From NCBI RefSeq assembly GCF_000347035.1, contig NZ_ANIJ01000022.1, positions 228,209-292,208 on the forward strand: a stretch of 64,000 nt of DNA, written 5' to 3'. How positions within the stretch are numbered: the stretch's first letter is position 1; the number at the start of each line of letters is the position of its first letter. The notes beneath the pieces were generated by a model. The model was not told the origin of the DNA, did not search any database, and saw only the letters and a list, made by a program, of their open reading frames with translations. Shown one piece after another: positions 44,876-54,917 of this stretch. This DNA is from Leptospira sp. B5-022 (GTDB lineage: Bacteria; Spirochaetota; Leptospiria; Leptospirales; Leptospiraceae). The position numbers and the translations under genes were made by a program.

Positions 44876-46810
44876 ATGGAACCTCTCAAACTCCCCTTTC
44901 TCAACTCTCAGACATTATATTGGACTTTAAGGTCTTCTACGGAGGCTTTTAAAGAACATCCTGCTCAATTCTTTAAACCGGACGGTAAAACCTATAAATC
45001 GGTAAGTTTTAAAGAGCTAGGTGATATAGTAACTAGGATCGGTTTGGGTCTGGTTTCTAGCGGGGTGAAAAAAGGAGAGAATGTGGGTTTGATCGCCGAT
45101 TCCGGGCATCGCTGGATTTGGGCGAGTATGGGGATCACGAATATCGGAAGTGTGGATGTACCTAGAGGAACCGATTCCACACTTGAGGATCTAATCTATA
45201 TACTTAACCATTCCAAAGCAGAAATTTGTTTTGCCGGGAATATGGAAGTAGTCCGCAAACTTGGCTCTTCTTTTACGTCATTCCCTTATCTGAAGACGGT
45301 CATACTATTCGAATCTTCTCATCATTCCGAGCAAAGATTTCCATTCAAACTTTTACATTTGGATGATCTAGTCTCTTTGGGGGACAGATGGATCCAAGAA
45401 AAAGGAGAATTAGAATTTCATTATAGAGGAGAATCCATCCAAGAATCGGATCTGGCAACGATCGTTTATACTTCCGGGACCACCGGTCGCCCGAAGGGAG
45501 TTATGCTGTCCCATCGGAACATTGTGTTTAACGTAAACATGTCTTTGGCCTTGGATGACGTTCGTATCACTCCCGAAGATAGGACTATGGCTTATCTTCC
45601 TCCCTGGCATATCGCGGAAAGATTGATCGAAACGGCTTGCATACGAGCAGGAGCATCGGAGGCATTTACTTCGATTTCGAGTTTGGGTCAGGATCTTCAA
45701 GATATAAAACCTACCTTCCTACTTTCCGTGCCTAGAGTATGGGAAAGTTTTTACAATAAGGTCCAAGACAAACTCAAGGACGCTTCTCCTGTCGCAAAAT
45801 TTATCTTCAAAACTTTCCAATCCATAGCGAATTCTTATTATAAGTATAAAAGTAGGTTTCTGGGTTTGGAGTTTTCTTTAAAACCAAGGTCTTTTTTCGG
45901 AGAACTTTTTCACAGAATGAGCGGACTATTCGGTACATTTTTATGGTTCGTTCCGAATATACTGGCTCAATTGTTATTTTCTAAAATACGAAAAAGCCTC
46001 GGTGGAAAATTGAAATTTGCGATCTCCGGAGCGGGAGCGCTCCCGGAATATATAGACAGATTTTTTAATTCGATCGGAATTCCGATCTTAGAAGGATACG
46101 GAATGACGGAAACCAGCGGAGCTTCCACCAGAAGACGACTGGGTAGGATCACCGTAGGCACCTTGGGAAAATGTATCCCCGGAGTGGAAATAAAGATTCT
46201 AGATGAGAAGGGAGAAGAAATACACGAACCCGGGGTGAAAGGGATCGCCTGGCATAAGGGCGGCCATATCATGCAGGGATACTATTTGGATCCTGAAAAG
46301 ACTGCAGAGACCATGAAGGACGGATGGTTGAATTCAGGGGACCTTCTTCTTTGGACATCTCAAGGAGAATTAAAATACGCAGGAAGGGCCAAGGATACAA
46401 TCGTACTTTTAGGCGGAGAAAATTTAGAACCTGAGCCGATCGAGTTCGCTCTTACTCAGAGCGAGTTGATCCTGCAGGCAATGGTGGTGGGACATGACCA
46501 AAAAACGTTAAGCGCTCTTTTGGTTCCGGACTGGGAAGTATTGGATAAACAATTACGAGACTGGAAGTCCAGATTATTACAGGAGATTTCCGACCCGAAT
46601 TCCGATCCGGACGTGAGAGAATTATTCAAAAAAGAGATTAAAGAGAGAGTTTCCTCTAAAAACGGCTTTAAAAATTTCGAAAAAGTATCCAATTTTTACC
46701 TTCTTCCTAAAAAATTCGAACCTGGAGACGAATTGACCGTGACTATGAAGGTGAAGAGGAACGTCGTCTCGGATAAATATAAGAACCAAATAGACGAATT
46801 ATTCAGATAA
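44876..46810 (+). CDS. Long-chain acyl-CoA synthetase / AMP-forming ligase
   Basis: The protein has 644 residues. The AMP-binding signature is ATIVYTSGTTGRPKGVMLSH, followed by YLPPWHIAERLIETACIR and the motif YGMTETSGAS. The C-terminal GWLNSGDLLLWTSQGELKYA leads to the GRAKDTIVLLGGENLEPEPI hinge. The long form with a middle membrane-associated region matches FadD/ACSL-type enzymes, which activate fatty acids with ATP and CoA. No signal peptide is present. It is probably transcribed alone. Confidence 0.93.
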   Translation: MEPLKLPFLNSQTLYWTLRSSTEAFKEHPAQFFKPDGKTYKSVSFKELGDIVTRIGLGLVSSGVKKGENVGLIADSGHRWIWASMGITNIGSVDVPRGTDSTLEDLIYILNHSKAEICFAGNMEVVRKLGSSFTSFPYLKTVILFESSHHSEQRFPFKLLHLDDLVSLGDRWIQEKGELEFHYRGESIQESDLATIVYTSGTTGRPKGVMLSHRNIVFNVNMSLALDDVRITPEDRTMAYLPPWHIAERLIETACIRAGASEAFTSISSLGQDLQDIKPTFLLSVPRVWESFYNKVQDKLKDASPVAKFIFKTFQSIANSYYKYKSRFLGLEFSLKPRSFFGELFHRMSGLFGTFLWFVPNILAQLLFSKIRKSLGGKLKFAISGAGALPEYIDRFFNSIGIPILEGYGMTETSGASTRRRLGRITVGTLGKCIPGVEIKILDEKGEEIHEPGVKGIAWHKGGHIMQGYYLDPEKTAETMKDGWLNSGDLLLWTSQGELKYAGRAKDTIVLLGGENLEPEPIEFALTQSELILQAMVVGHDQKTLSALLVPDWEVLDKQLRDWKSRLLQEISDPNSDPDVRELFKKEIKERVSSKNGFKNFEKVSNFYLLPKKFEPGDELTVTMKVKRNVVSDKYKNQIDELFR

Positions 46811-46868
46811 ATCCGAGTTCGGCGTAACGAATCCGAGATAAGATCGAATCCAAGATAAAGGAGATTTT

Positions 46869-47261
46869 ATGCCGGCTTTGACTCAAACAGTTAAGGATCG
46901 ATTGTCCACGATACTTTCCGTTTTTTCGGCTCTTGTATTTTTGCAGACCTTATTTTTTAAATTCACAGGACAGGATGAATCCGTGCATATCTTTTCCACC
47001 TTGGGAATAGAACCTTGGGGAAGGATCGGAACAGGCTCCGTAGAATTTTTTGTAGCAGCACTTTTGCTCTTTCCCGCTTCCAGATTTGTGGGAGCCCTAG
47101 TAGGTTTCGGACTCATGATCGGTGCGGTATTATCGCATATTTTATTTTTAGGAATAGTAGTGGACGATGATGGAGGATTGTTATTTGCAATGGCGGTCAG
47201 CGTACTTCTTTCCTGCACCATCATTCTCAATCTGGAATGGGATCATAGACCTCCCACCTAG
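46869..47261 (+). CDS. DoxX-like four-helix membrane protein
   Basis: The protein has 130 residues with four hydrophobic segments: ILSVFSALVFLQTLFFKFTG, RIGTGSVEFFVAALLLFPAS, VGALVGFGLMIGAVLSHILF and LLFAMAVSVLLSCTIILNLE. The ribosome site AAAGGAG is strong. The layout fits the DoxX/DUF-type small membrane family; a molecular role is not known. A second DoxX-like protein lies at 53447-53851. Confidence 0.75.
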   Translation: MPALTQTVKDRLSTILSVFSALVFLQTLFFKFTGQDESVHIFSTLGIEPWGRIGTGSVEFFVAALLLFPASRFVGALVGFGLMIGAVLSHILFLGIVVDDDGGLLFAMAVSVLLSCTIILNLEWDHRPPT

Positions 47262-47375
47262 AAAATGTAACCGTTTTTTCATCTCGGAAAATTTTTCGGG
47301 ACTCGATCTAAGTCCCGAATCCGTTGACAATCCTACAGGATTTCGTCTTATGGAAGTAAGGTATCATTTCGCTAA

Positions 47376-48173
47376 ATGAAATTTCGAAGAGGAAGACTTT
47401 ACGACGCGTTTTTCATTTCCGATATCCATTATCTTCTGAATAAAAAGATCAAATCCCATAAACATAAAGAATTATTCCAACTGTTGGATCATTTGAACAA
47501 AAAGGGAGTAAGGTTCGATAATCTATACCTGGTAGGCGATATTATCGAAAATTGGTTTTTCAGCGCTGATAGAAGGTTACAAAGAGTAAAAGGAAAAAAA
47601 AGATTTAACAAACTTTTTGAACGTTTAGATAGGCTCGCTTCCGGTAACGGGAAAAAATATTATATAATTGGGAATCACGATACCACTTCCTATCTGATGA
47701 GGCTGACCCCTAAAGTTGAACATTATCTAATGGAAAGAGGTTGGATTATCTGCGAGAAGGCGGAAAACGAAACTCTGATCGCGATCCATGGACATCAAGG
47801 TCAGTACAATAAATTTACTTGGATGGGCTCCATTCTTGTCTTAAGGATACTTCACGTATTCGCATCCGCATTTCCCGCTATGTTCAAATTTTCCGAAAAC
47901 TTCTACCATAAACATTTGAACAGGCAAGACCCAAGCACAGTAGAAGAGACATTACATTATTATCAAAAACTTTCGAAACTTACCCACCAAGATAAGAAGG
48001 TCCTAATCTCCGGTCATACCCACGACTTTTTATGTATCCCTAAAATGAATATTATCAATACCGGGGATTGGGTAAAGAGTAATAGTTTCGTGATCCAAGA
48101 TGGTAAAAAATTTTCCGGAATTCGGATGACGGCCAGAAAAGAATTTAAGAAAGAATTCGTCTTAAATGTTTGA
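47376..48173 (+). CDS. LpxH-like metallophosphoesterase
   Basis: The protein has 265 residues. All calcineurin-like metal motifs are visible in order: FISDIHY, YLVGDIIENWF, IIGNHDTTSY, AIHGHQGQY and LISGHTHDF. The GDIIENW element resembles the LpxH family, which hydrolyses UDP-2,3-diacylglucosamine to lipid X in lipid A synthesis. A general UDP-sugar or nucleotide phosphoesterase is the alternative. It acts at the cytoplasmic side of the membrane. Confidence 0.8.
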   Translation: MKFRRGRLYDAFFISDIHYLLNKKIKSHKHKELFQLLDHLNKKGVRFDNLYLVGDIIENWFFSADRRLQRVKGKKRFNKLFERLDRLASGNGKKYYIIGNHDTTSYLMRLTPKVEHYLMERGWIICEKAENETLIAIHGHQGQYNKFTWMGSILVLRILHVFASAFPAMFKFSENFYHKHLNRQDPSTVEETLHYYQKLSKLTHQDKKVLISGHTHDFLCIPKMNIINTGDWVKSNSFVIQDGKKFSGIRMTARKEFKKEFVLNV

Positions 48174-48267
48174 TAGTTTTCCGATCTTGCCGATCGACAC
48201 AAGACTCATCATCCGGATCGATAAAAACTAATTTGCAATTTCTTGCCTGTCGGCTATACTTCGGCGC

Positions 48268-49836
48268 ATGTCCGAAGAACTAATTACAGAATATCTAAAC
48301 TTGATAGATGAACACGCTTGGCTTTTTTGGTCGGGAGTCGTTTTTCTTTTTTTATTCAGCGTTTTTATCCATGATATTTTTCAGAAAAAACATACTATCA
48401 AACATAACTTCCCCATAGTAGGTCATATCAGATATCTATTCGAAAAAATAGGACCGGAACTTAGACAATACTGGGTGGCAAACGACAAGGAAGAAATGCC
48501 TTTTAACAGGGCGGAAAGATCCTGGGTTTACGCCACGTCTAAAATGCAGAATAATAATTTCGGTTTCGGGACTACCGAATTATTATACGATGCAGGTTAT
48601 CCGATCATCAAACATGCAGCCTTCCCCTTTGCCGACAGCAAAGCTAAATTTATAGAAGGTGATAGCTCCATGATCCCTTCTCTTAAAGTAATGGGAGAAT
48701 TCCGGAATAGAAAGAAACTATATAGGCCCGCATCCGTTGTGAATATCTCCGCTATGTCTTACGGTTCTTTGGGGGAGAGAGCGGTTTCCTCATTGAATAA
48801 AGGTGCAAAGATTGCACGTTGTTATCATAATACCGGAGAAGGCGGACTTTCTCCATATCATAGTTTCGGAGCAGATGTTGTTTGGCAATTGGGTACGGGA
48901 TATTTCGGAGCCAGGGACGAAAAAGGTAAATTTTCCTTAGATCAGTTCCTAAAACGGTTAGATGCCAATCCGAATGTTAGAGCAATAGAGATTAAACTTT
49001 CGCAAGGGGCAAAACCCGGGAAGGGTGGAATCTTACCTGGAGCAAAGGTCACAAAAGAGATCGCCGAGATTAGAGGGATCAAACCCGGACAGGATTGTAT
49101 ATCGCCTAACGCACATACGGAGTTTGACGATACAAAAAGCCTGATCGAATTTATAGAAAAATTAGCATCCTCTTCCGGACTTCCGGTAGGGATCAAAAGT
49201 GCAGTGGGGGAATCTAAATTTTGGGAGGAACTTGCGAGTCGGATGAAAGAGACAGGCCAAGGCCCCGATTTCATTACGATCGACGGAGGAGAAGGAGGAA
49301 CAGGAGCAGCGCCGTTAACCTTTACCGATCACGTTTCTCTTCCTTTTAAGGTGGGATTTGCTAGAGTATATAAGATTTTTCAAAAGTACGAGATCGCCGA
49401 CAGAATTGTCTGGATCGGAAGCGGTAAATTGGGTTTTCCCGACAGAGCTATCGTCGCATTCGCTATGGGCTGTGATCTAATCCACGTAGCACGGGAAGCA
49501 ATGATGTCTGTCGGTTGTATCCAAGCCCAAAAATGCCACACGGGACATTGCCCGGCCGGTGTAGCCACACAAAGTAAATGGTTACAAGCAGGTTTGGATG
49601 TCGAGTTAAAAGCAAAAAGGGCAGCAAACTATATAAAAGGGTTTAGAAAGGAATTATTATCCGTCGCTCATGCCTGCGGATATGAACATCCACTTCAATT
49701 CACAGGGAACGATATAGAGATCGGAGCAGGTCAAAATAGATTCAGGACCTTAACCGAGGTTTTGGAATATGAAAGAGCTCCTGTAAAATTCACGACTATG
49801 ATGGATTATACGAGCAACATCACCGCATTGGGTTAG
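48268..49836 (+). CDS. FMN-binding glutamate synthase-like protein
   Basis: The protein has 522 residues. An N-terminal membrane helix (about 17-37) precedes a GltB-type alpha/beta barrel: VVNISAMSYGSLGERAVSSL, then HNTGEGGLSPYHSFGADVVW, then ITIDGGEGGTGAAPLTFTDH. A 3Fe-4S cysteine cluster region is CIQAQKCHTGHCPAGVATQS. Standalone forms of this domain exist widely, and their substrate is often not glutamate. The membrane anchor is a feature of this subfamily. Confidence 0.9.
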   Translation: MSEELITEYLNLIDEHAWLFWSGVVFLFLFSVFIHDIFQKKHTIKHNFPIVGHIRYLFEKIGPELRQYWVANDKEEMPFNRAERSWVYATSKMQNNNFGFGTTELLYDAGYPIIKHAAFPFADSKAKFIEGDSSMIPSLKVMGEFRNRKKLYRPASVVNISAMSYGSLGERAVSSLNKGAKIARCYHNTGEGGLSPYHSFGADVVWQLGTGYFGARDEKGKFSLDQFLKRLDANPNVRAIEIKLSQGAKPGKGGILPGAKVTKEIAEIRGIKPGQDCISPNAHTEFDDTKSLIEFIEKLASSSGLPVGIKSAVGESKFWEELASRMKETGQGPDFITIDGGEGGTGAAPLTFTDHVSLPFKVGFARVYKIFQKYEIADRIVWIGSGKLGFPDRAIVAFAMGCDLIHVAREAMMSVGCIQAQKCHTGHCPAGVATQSKWLQAGLDVELKAKRAANYIKGFRKELLSVAHACGYEHPLQFTGNDIEIGAGQNRFRTLTEVLEYERAPVKFTTMMDYTSNITALG

Positions 49837-49889
49837 TTTTTAATTCGCTTGCATTAGGTCGGGTCCCTGTAAATATTTGCGGGATCCGA

Positions 49890-50609
49890 ATGAAACTAAT
49901 CTCATCTTTTGTTCAAAATTTCTGGAGTTTTCTTCGTTCTCCTAGAGAAGAACTTCAAAAAAAAGACTCTTTCCCGGGATATAAGATCCTTTTTTTCAAA
50001 ACTTCCATTCCTATACTAATCGGTTATTTTTTCGCACATCTTTCTTTTAGAGCCTTAGGTCTGCAATACGTGTTTTTAGGCGGCTCCATTCCGAATATGC
50101 TCACCAGAGTGATCTTGCCTGATTTATTTTTCGGCACCCTTTATGCGCTACTATTTACAATAATCTATCTAGCCGTTGGAACCGGGATCATTTGGATAAT
50201 TTCAAAAATTCTTTCTTATTCATTCGATATCCATAGAGGATTAGAATTAAGTTCCAAACTTTCTCATTCCTTTTTGATCTTGGGGTTATTGATCTTCTTC
50301 GGTTTTACCGGAATTTTCGGATCCATCGTATATTTGGTTTTCTTTATGTATTTCTCCTTCCTGATCATTCTAACTCTGTTTTACGGGTTAGAAGCCGGCA
50401 AAAGGATCAGTATTATTTCCGGATTGATCATCGGACTCATCTCTTACGGGATCTTTTTCCTAAAGGATGATACACAAATGGACAATCTCACCCTCCCTAC
50501 CCAACCGGCAACAATGACACCGGAAGAAGAAAGGGAGAAAATACAGGAAGCGGAAGACGTAATCCGAAAATTGGAAGAAGCCCGTAGAGAAAAGGGTTAT
50601 AAAGACTGA
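49890..50609 (+). CDS. Yip1-domain membrane protein
   Basis: The protein has 239 residues with five or six membrane helices. An N-terminal amphipathic stretch beginning NFWSFLRSPREELQKKDSFP is typical of bacterial Yip1 (PF04893) proteins. The C-terminus is cytoplasmic, acidic and helical (EEREKIQEAEDVIRKLEEAR). The role is unknown. It lies 53 bp after the glutamate synthase-like gene in the same direction. Confidence 0.75.
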   Translation: MKLISSFVQNFWSFLRSPREELQKKDSFPGYKILFFKTSIPILIGYFFAHLSFRALGLQYVFLGGSIPNMLTRVILPDLFFGTLYALLFTIIYLAVGTGIIWIISKILSYSFDIHRGLELSSKLSHSFLILGLLIFFGFTGIFGSIVYLVFFMYFSFLIILTLFYGLEAGKRISIISGLIIGLISYGIFFLKDDTQMDNLTLPTQPATMTPEEEREKIQEAEDVIRKLEEARREKGYKD

Positions 50610-50708
50610 AGTATATTCAAAAAGGATAATTAATGGCAAGAGTTCAATTGGATCCTTTTCTTGGTTCGTGAATTTTTGGAACTAATTCTTTTTCTAAGCC
50701 ATAATATT

Positions 50709-52262
50709 CTAAACATTAAGTGCACATGCTTGGGCACATCTAATTCCATCCATGGCTGCGGACACGATCCCACCGGCATATCCGGCTCCTTCTCCGCAAG
50801 GATACAAACCTTTGATACGAATATGTTCTAGAGTTTCCGGATCTCTGGGAATACTAACCGGTGAGGAAGTCCTGGTTTCAGGAGCATGTACTACAGCTTC
50901 GTTGGTCAGATATCCTTTCATCGACTTATTAAATTCCTTAAATCCGTTTTGCAAAGATTTCATTATGAATTTAGGAAGAACGGAAGAAAGATCCGCAGAG
51001 ATAATCCCTGGCGGATAAGAAGTTTTCGGAAGATCGGAAGAAATTTTTCCGTCTACAAAATCCGCAAGTCTGGTTGCCGGAGCTGTTTGGCTTTTTCCGC
51101 CAGCGATCCAAGCTTTTTGTTCAATCTCCTTTTGAAATTCCATCGCAGCCAGGGGGCCGTATTTCTGGAAAGGTAGAAAATCCTCTTGTCGGAGTTCCAC
51201 TACGATCCCCGAATTTGCAGTCGGCCTTGCCCTTCTGGAAGAAGACCATCCGTTAGTCACTACTTCTCCCGGTTTTGTGGCACAGGCAGCGATCACTCCA
51301 CCAGGGCACATACAAAAAGAATAAACTCCCCTACCCTGGATCTGTTTTACGATACTATAAGGAGAAGGGGGAAGAAAAGGCCCTCTGTCGTCGCAACTAT
51401 ATTGGATGGAATCTATTAAGGATTGTTTATGTTCTACCCTTACACCTATTGCGAGCGGCTTTAAATGGATCTCTATTCCTTTCTGATATAGTAATTCGAA
51501 TATATCCCTAGCTGAATGTCCCGTAGCTAAGATCACCTTATCGGAAAGAAAACGATCCCCGCTCTTAGTGACTACTCCCTTAACGGAATTTCCTTCTAAA
51601 ATCAGATCGGTTACTCTTTGATTAAAATGGACTTCCCCACCTCTTTCCTGGATGGTTTCTCTTATTTTACGGACAATACTAGGAAGTTTGTTTGTTCCTA
51701 TATGAGGATGAGCCTCTATTAGAATATTAGGATTTGCTCCAAAACCTACGAGAAGTTCCAGAATACGACGTACATTCCCTCTTTTTTTGGACCTTGTATA
51801 AAGTTTACCGTCCGAATAAGTACCTGCTCCGCCTTCTCCGAAACAATAATTGGAATCCTCATCCACAATATGATGTGCATTGATATTCTGAAGGTCCTTT
51901 GGTCTTGATTTAACGTCCTTTCCTCTTTCCAGAACGATCGGTCTCAAACCGGATTGGATCAGTTCCAAAGCGGCAAATAGACCGGCAGGTCCCGAGCCGA
52001 TGACGATCACTTCTTTGGAATTTTTGACATCCGGATAGTCAGGCAGACGTATCTGCTCGGAAATAAATTCTTCGTTGATATAAACTCGGACTTTGAGATT
52101 TACAAAGACCGTTTTTTGTCTGGCATCAATGGAATGATTTAAGACCTCGATATGTGTTATATCCGACAAAGAGATCTTTTTGGATTTGGAAATATATTCT
52201 TTAAGACGATTCGATTGTTCTGCGATCTCAGGCAAAAGCCTAAGTTCTAATTCTTGGGTCAT
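50709..52262 (-). CDS. FAD-dependent dehydrogenase, COG2509-like
   Basis: The protein has 517 residues. A roughly 90-residue N-terminal region precedes the dinucleotide fold KEVIVIGSGPAGLFAALELI. The family-specific NYCFGEGGAGTYSDGKLYTR, then CMCPGGVIAACATKPGEVVT, and the C-terminal YPCGEGAGYAGGIVSAAMDG indicate the uncharacterised FAD dehydrogenase group COG2509. The substrate is unknown. The gene is isolated on the minus strand. Confidence 0.88.
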   Translation of the reverse strand: MTQELELRLLPEIAEQSNRLKEYISKSKKISLSDITHIEVLNHSIDARQKTVFVNLKVRVYINEEFISEQIRLPDYPDVKNSKEVIVIGSGPAGLFAALELIQSGLRPIVLERGKDVKSRPKDLQNINAHHIVDEDSNYCFGEGGAGTYSDGKLYTRSKKRGNVRRILELLVGFGANPNILIEAHPHIGTNKLPSIVRKIRETIQERGGEVHFNQRVTDLILEGNSVKGVVTKSGDRFLSDKVILATGHSARDIFELLYQKGIEIHLKPLAIGVRVEHKQSLIDSIQYSCDDRGPFLPPSPYSIVKQIQGRGVYSFCMCPGGVIAACATKPGEVVTNGWSSSRRARPTANSGIVVELRQEDFLPFQKYGPLAAMEFQKEIEQKAWIAGGKSQTAPATRLADFVDGKISSDLPKTSYPPGIISADLSSVLPKFIMKSLQNGFKEFNKSMKGYLTNEAVVHAPETRTSSPVSIPRDPETLEHIRIKGLYPCGEGAGYAGGIVSAAMDGIRCAQACALNV

Positions 52263-52458
52263 AGTTCAGGACCAAAAGTTTTAGGATTTGTATCTAATGG
52301 AATTAAAAAAGAAAGGAAAAAGGAGGCAAGGAATTTTAAGGAAGGTTTGGAATAAATCGGAAGGAAGTTAAAACGAAAATGAAGATTCCGTGGGATGATC
52401 AAAATTAGATTCGCAAAAATCCTAGATTTATCGCTAATTTGATATACCAGGCAAATCC

Positions 52459-52689
52459 TTGAAAGTTACGGACCGACAAAAGAAAAAATTCTTACAGTCC
52501 CTGAAACAGGCAAGGATCGAAGCAGGATTGACTCAATCAGAAGTAGCTCGAAAGATCGGGAAAAGTCAGAGTTTCATTTCTAAAGTGGAATCAGGAATTA
52601 CTTCTTTAGAAGTTGAGGTATTTTTAAGGCTCTATCAATTGTATGATAAACCTGCGGCATATTTTTTCTCCGCATTCTCTCCAAAATAG
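52459..52689 (+). CDS. XRE-family helix-turn-helix regulator
   Basis: The protein has 76 residues from a TTG start at 52459 (AGG tract just upstream). The whole protein is an HTH_3 domain: LKQARIEAGLTQSEVARKIG, then KSQSFISKVESGITSLEVEV. It should bind operator DNA as a dimer. It is convergent, with 3 bp between stops, with the lipoprotein gene. No toxin partner is adjacent. Confidence 0.88.
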   Translation: MKVTDRQKKKFLQSLKQARIEAGLTQSEVARKIGKSQSFISKVESGITSLEVEVFLRLYQLYDKPAAYFFSAFSPK

Positions 52690-52692
52690 GAC

Positions 52693-53340
52693 TTATTTTA
52701 AAACTTCTCCCCTATTCTTTATAAACTTTTGGATGTTTTCCAGCTGGGAATCCGAGACAAATAGGTCGATCGCGTCGTTCGTACTGTACAATCTGAACTG
52801 AAGCGATTTTGCGGAAAGAATATCATTTTCGATTTCCTTAGTAAAAGTCAATTTACCGGAAAGAATATTAGAAGTTAAGGTTGAAGTCCGAGTGGCAGTA
52901 GGAACAGTTCCATAACCGTATCCAAAGCCGATCCCAGGCGCCATAGTTGCAGGGACTTGAGTACGAACGGTTACCTGATTGGCGGAATAATACAAATCAG
53001 CTAAAAGAAGTTTTGTCGATTTGCGATCTACTTTGATATAAGCTTCAGGTCCCAAGGCGGCAAGATTTTCCGAACCTTGAAGCCGGATAATCAGAGTGAT
53101 CTGAGAAATCACTCCGTTCTTAATTTCTTTTGCGTATTGACCACCGTAAGAATAAACACTTTTGTTCGGATTGTCTATTTTCGCTTCATGGTCCATATCC
53201 ATTTTGACAATTATAACGTCTCGAAAAGGATCTTGAACGACTTGAATGGTAGCGCCGCAACTGAAACAAAAGAATATAAAACAGAGTATGAAGGATCTAT
53301 ATTTCAAATTTCCCCGATCTTCTTTCCGACATTCTTTCAC
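52693..53340 (-). CDS. Putative lipoprotein, unknown function
   Basis: The protein has 215 residues. Hydrophobic FILCFIFFCFSCG gives a lipobox with Cys at about residue 28; starts nearer the signal are possible. The mature part is beta-rich, with a Gly/Tyr/Thr loop (GIGFGYGYGTVPTATRTSTL) at about residue 140. No family was recognised. Confidence 0.68.
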   Translation of the reverse strand: MKECRKEDRGNLKYRSFILCFIFFCFSCGATIQVVQDPFRDVIIVKMDMDHEAKIDNPNKSVYSYGGQYAKEIKNGVISQITLIIRLQGSENLAALGPEAYIKVDRKSTKLLLADLYYSANQVTVRTQVPATMAPGIGFGYGYGTVPTATRTSTLTSNILSGKLTFTKEIENDILSAKSLQFRLYSTNDAIDLFVSDSQLENIQKFIKNRGEVLK

Positions 53341-53446
53341 AAATTGAAAAGAAAAACAGAACTAATCAATATACCCTGAAAATCGCAAGAACAGTCACGA
53401 TACAAATGTTTCCTTAGGAAAATCATCTGCATCGTGAATTTTCAAT

Positions 53447-53851
53447 TTATTTCTGCCAAGGGGTCAGTTCTCTTAGTTTCGGAAATCTGAGATAAATTCC
53501 TGCCCATAGAATGATCCCCATATAGATTGGAAATAAAATATGGGAACCCAAAGGGTTTAAAACCCGAACATGAGTAGCAACGGCTCCGCCTAAGTAACCG
53601 GTGAGTAAAGTCGCTCCTAAAACTGCTGTCCTAGGAAAAGCGTATAACAAAGTGATAATAATCAGGATCGTTCCTATGTAAGGCATTACTTCAGGTGGGT
53701 AACCTAACTTGGCTCCTTCTGCCTGAGCTTCAGGCGGCAATTTGTCTAAGAAAAATTTTATTACTCCGTCAAAAAGCAGAAAAAGTATAACTAATCCACT
53801 GAGTACTCGACCGGTCCAAAGCTGACCTTTCGAAACGTTTTCAGATCCCAT
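53447..53851 (-). CDS. DoxX family membrane protein
   Basis: The protein has 134 residues with four helices: WTGRVLSGLVILFLLFDGVI, GTILIIITLLYAFPRTAVLG, ATLLTGYLGGAVATHVR and LFPIYMGIILWAGIYLRFP. YLGGAVATHVRVLNPLGSHI is DoxX-like-2 typical. It begins a minus-strand run of small accessory genes (DUF1801, YjbR, SRPBCC) that often occur together in bacteria. Confidence 0.85.
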   Translation of the reverse strand: MGSENVSKGQLWTGRVLSGLVILFLLFDGVIKFFLDKLPPEAQAEGAKLGYPPEVMPYIGTILIIITLLYAFPRTAVLGATLLTGYLGGAVATHVRVLNPLGSHILFPIYMGIILWAGIYLRFPKLRELTPWQK

Positions 53852-53993
53852 TCTATATTTCCTCCAAATGAGAGGGCAATTCTGTTATCTTCCGGAGAAA
53901 AATTCAAGAACTATTACAAGGATTTTGAATGCGATTTTGCGCCAATCGGATGTTTGTCGCTAAAACGACGACTTGAGTAGACCCCGACGGGAT

Positions 53994-54380
53994 TCATTTC
54001 TTTTTTATTTTTTTAGGGACCTTCTTCTTAAATTCTCCCACCCTGAATTTTACGATCTTGCGTACCAGATCAAAAGGTAAAGGTTGATCGATCGGGAATT
54101 GAACGGAACCTTTTGCATTTTTGTATTTATCGATCTCTTTCTTAAATTTAGCGATCCCGCTCGCTCCCGGATAAAAGCCGATATGATTTTTATAAGCTGC
54201 AAAATGTACTAGATTCCCGTTCAGATAGAAAGTTGGGATTTGGTAACTGATCTTCTCGTTAGCGTCCGGAGCCGTCTCTCGAATCGTTTTTCGGAGTTCC
54301 TGAAGAATGGCCTGGACCTCTTCCGGGAAAGTTTTAATGTATTCGTCAATCGATTGGAATGTGTTTTTTATCTTATCCAT
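53994..54380 (-). CDS. DUF1801 (YdhG-like) protein
   Basis: The protein has 128 residues. It begins with SIDEYIKTFPEEVQAILQEL, followed by ISYQIPTFYLNGNLVHFAAY and HIGFYPGASGIAKFKKEI, all characteristic of DUF1801/YdhG frataxin-like proteins. The tail is Lys-rich (KKKVPKKIKKK). The function of the family is not settled. A second, more divergent DUF1801 protein lies at 54918-55307. Confidence 0.88.
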   Translation of the reverse strand: MDKIKNTFQSIDEYIKTFPEEVQAILQELRKTIRETAPDANEKISYQIPTFYLNGNLVHFAAYKNHIGFYPGASGIAKFKKEIDKYKNAKGSVQFPIDQPLPFDLVRKIVKFRVGEFKKKVPKKIKKK

Positions 54381-54431
54381 AGATACGTCCGGAGTCCTTT
54401 AGACCGAAGAAGATCAACTACAAGGAAAGAT

Positions 54432-54848
54432 CTAATTTACTTTTTTAATGATCAATATTCCCGCAAAATAACTTGTCGGAAGATAAGCCCCGACCAGATC
54501 TACGATCGTAAACCAAGCGGGAGAAGGAAGCATTAGAATATTTGCAATACCGCCTGCAAAAAATAGGGTACCGATCCCCAAAGCGAACTTAAGTTTATGA
54601 TTTGTCGCAATCAATGCGGCGGCTAACGCTCCGACAAACGTTCCAAGGGCATGAGCTAAAAAAGGAAAAATAAAATGTTTAGGTTGGAATAAATGAATAG
54701 ATACCTTTAAACCTTCCATGGTCGTCACATCTGCTCCCTCCGGAGGAGGAATTATATACCCGCTGACCGTAATAATTGCCATATTCACAACACTTCCAAT
54801 GAGGAACCCTATAATGACTGCTAAAGTATTTTTAACATACGGATTCAT
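54432..54848 (-). CDS. Four-TM membrane protein, unknown
   Basis: The protein has 138 residues. Hydrophobic segments are TLAVIIGFLIGSVVNMAIIT, FIFPFLAHALGTFVGALAAA, FALGIGTLFFAGGIANILML and VDLVGAYLPTSYFAGILIIK. It has no enzyme motif. Similar short membrane proteins are often found beside DUF1801/DoxX genes. Confidence 0.7.
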   Translation of the reverse strand: MNPYVKNTLAVIIGFLIGSVVNMAIITVSGYIIPPPEGADVTTMEGLKVSIHLFQPKHFIFPFLAHALGTFVGALAAALIATNHKLKFALGIGTLFFAGGIANILMLPSPAWFTIVDLVGAYLPTSYFAGILIIKKVN

Positions 54849-54917
54849 AATTTAATGCCCCACTCATTCAAAAAATAAATGATTAAAGAGATCTGCAAAA
54901 ACAATGCAAGTGTAAAA